From Flavivirga rizhaonensis (GTDB lineage Bacteria > Bacteroidota > Bacteroidia > Flavobacteriales > Flavobacteriaceae), in NCBI RefSeq assembly GCF_004791695.1, contig NZ_SRSO01000017.1, forward strand, positions 44,656 through 108,655: a DNA stretch of 64,000 bases. Reading direction: 5' to 3'. A program made the translations under genes and the position numbers. The notes beneath the pieces are model-generated. The model ran no database searches, was not told where the DNA came from, and saw only the letters and a program-made list of their open reading frames with translations. This document shows, piece after piece, positions 63,185-64,000 of this stretch (its first letter is position 1; each line of letters starts with the position of its first letter).

Positions 63185-64000
63185 TTATTCATTATTAGAA
63201 ATTACAATCTTTTTCTTAATAACCTTATCATTGGCTGTATTTATTTGAATAATATAAACCCCATCACTGAGTAACCTAGTAGAGTAGTTGTATGCTTTTT
63301 TTGAATCATGAATCTTTTTATGTAATACTTCTTTTCCAGTAGCATTAAATAAACTAAATGTTTTTAAACTTAAAGAATTAGGGTTTAAGATTTTTAATTC
63401 AGAAATGGAATTATTTTGGAATACTTTTAAATTATCTAAATTAGTTTCAGTAGTGTGTAAGCTATTCTTGTTAAAAACAATTTCAAACCGATCTTTATAA
63501 TTGTTGGCCTTAAGATTAATATTAAAATCCTGAGCTTTTAAATTAACAAAAGAGTCGTTTTCGTTATCATGTAGATAAATAGGCTGATCACTTTCAAAAT
63601 TCTGAATGTCAGCAATTCTAATTCTAATCTGCGAGTCTTTGTTTAATTTGATCACCAAAGGGATTTTTAAAGTAGCATCAAAAGGCAGTGCCTCTGCGAG
63701 ATAAGGCTTTCCATCCACTAACCAATGCGCGTCCAAAGCCAAAATATCATCTTGGTGTATATTGGATTCCATACCATAATCAAAACCAAAGGTTGTAGAG
63801 TTATGAAATGTTTCTACTAATTGTCTTGTATAGCTATTATTGAAATCAATATTCAATCTAAAACGTTTGTAGCCACTTGGAACTTTAAAAAAACCTTTAG
63901 TTTTTTTTGAAGTTTTCTTTTTTGTGTTAGAAGACTTAAAAAACTCACTGTCAGCATGTGTTTCCTTTATAAATATTCTATGGTCGTTTTTCGCTTTCAC
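63185..64000 (-). CDS. T9SS cargo protein, C-terminal fragment
   Basis: The frame reads into the right edge of the window, so only the last 271 residues are visible; the true start lies beyond. The visible part has beta-rich segments (FFKVPSGYKRFRLNIDFNNSYTRQLV, HWLVDGKPYLAEALPFDA). It ends with a type A T9SS sorting domain: NLKVFQNNSISELKI, SLFNATGKEVLHKKI and YSTRLLSDGVYIIQI, ending VIKKKIVISNN. The protein would be exported through type IX secretion and attached to or released from the cell surface. The ligand or enzyme function is not visible in this fragment. Confidence 0.8.
   Translation of the reverse strand: MKAKNDHRIFIKETHADSEFFKSSNTKKKTSKKTKGFFKVPSGYKRFRLNIDFNNSYTRQLVETFHNSTTFGFDYGMESNIHQDDILALDAHWLVDGKPYLAEALPFDATLKIPLVIKLNKDSQIRIRIADIQNFESDQPIYLHDNENDSFVNLKAQDFNINLKANNYKDRFEIVFNKNSLHTTETNLDNLKVFQNNSISELKILNPNSLSLKTFSLFNATGKEVLHKKIHDSKKAYNYSTRLLSDGVYIIQINTANDKVIKKKIVISNNE

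Overview
The window is a chromosomal segment of a low-GC member of the Bacteroidota, almost certainly family Flavobacteriaceae. The signs are SusC/SusD pairs, type IX secretion (T9SS) C-terminal sorting domains, a FecR/ECF sigma/STN-receptor signalling cassette, promoters of the TTTG-N19-TAnnTTTG type, few Shine-Dalgarno sequences, and an S10-spc-alpha operon without tuf, adk or map. The genus cannot be fixed from sequence alone.

Layout. 1-6646: a truncated LysM-like/amidase gene, a PaiB-type FMN-binding protein, a tight radC / polysaccharide-deacetylase-like / HAD-phosphatase group, and a three-gene envelope module of unknown function (lipoprotein, beta-rich DUF5723-like protein, secreted protein). 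6656-9706: rarA, a rhomboid protease and rlmB. 9766-23103, all minus strand: two tandem SusC/SusD pairs that look like an old duplication, two beta-sandwich lipoproteins and a T9SS-secreted arylsulfotransferase-like propeller, followed by an Omp85-superfamily protein (23487-25181). 25438-43109: the fused str-S10-spc-alpha ribosomal superoperon (rpsL to rplQ, including fusA, secY, infA, rpmJ and rpoA). 43165-49374: carA, eno, gltA and two amidinotransferase-superfamily hydrolases, the second resembling CtlX. 49390-53735: a TPR sensor histidine kinase and argS. 53828-60400: a cell-surface signalling locus (ECF sigma factor, FecR, STN-type TonB receptor, two small secreted or membrane proteins) with a divergent repeat-built acidic lipoprotein. 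60604-62912: ffh and folD. 63185-64000: the C-terminus of a T9SS cargo protein.

Most interesting signals. (1) fecR and the divergent lipoprotein gene carry the same bipartite motif, AAGGGTAGGAA and CTGTTnTATA, at identical 14-nt spacing from GGAA to CTGTT. This is a candidate promoter for the local ECF sigma factor and defines a candidate regulon. (2) Perfect heptanucleotide tandem arrays with three different units (TTCAGTG x6, CTAACAA x6, GTTAGAA x9) lie in intergenic sites, with imperfect heptad runs between rpsM and rpsK. (3) A dispersed palindromic repeat family (core CTGAGCGAAGTCGAAG) occurs in several intergenic regions, and one copy sits in frame inside argS. (4) Strong hairpins interrupt the ribosomal operon: an 11-bp stem with a T-tract between rpsJ and rplC, and a 10-bp stem between rpsN and rpsH. 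I see no tRNA, rRNA, CRISPR array, intact transposase or prophage.
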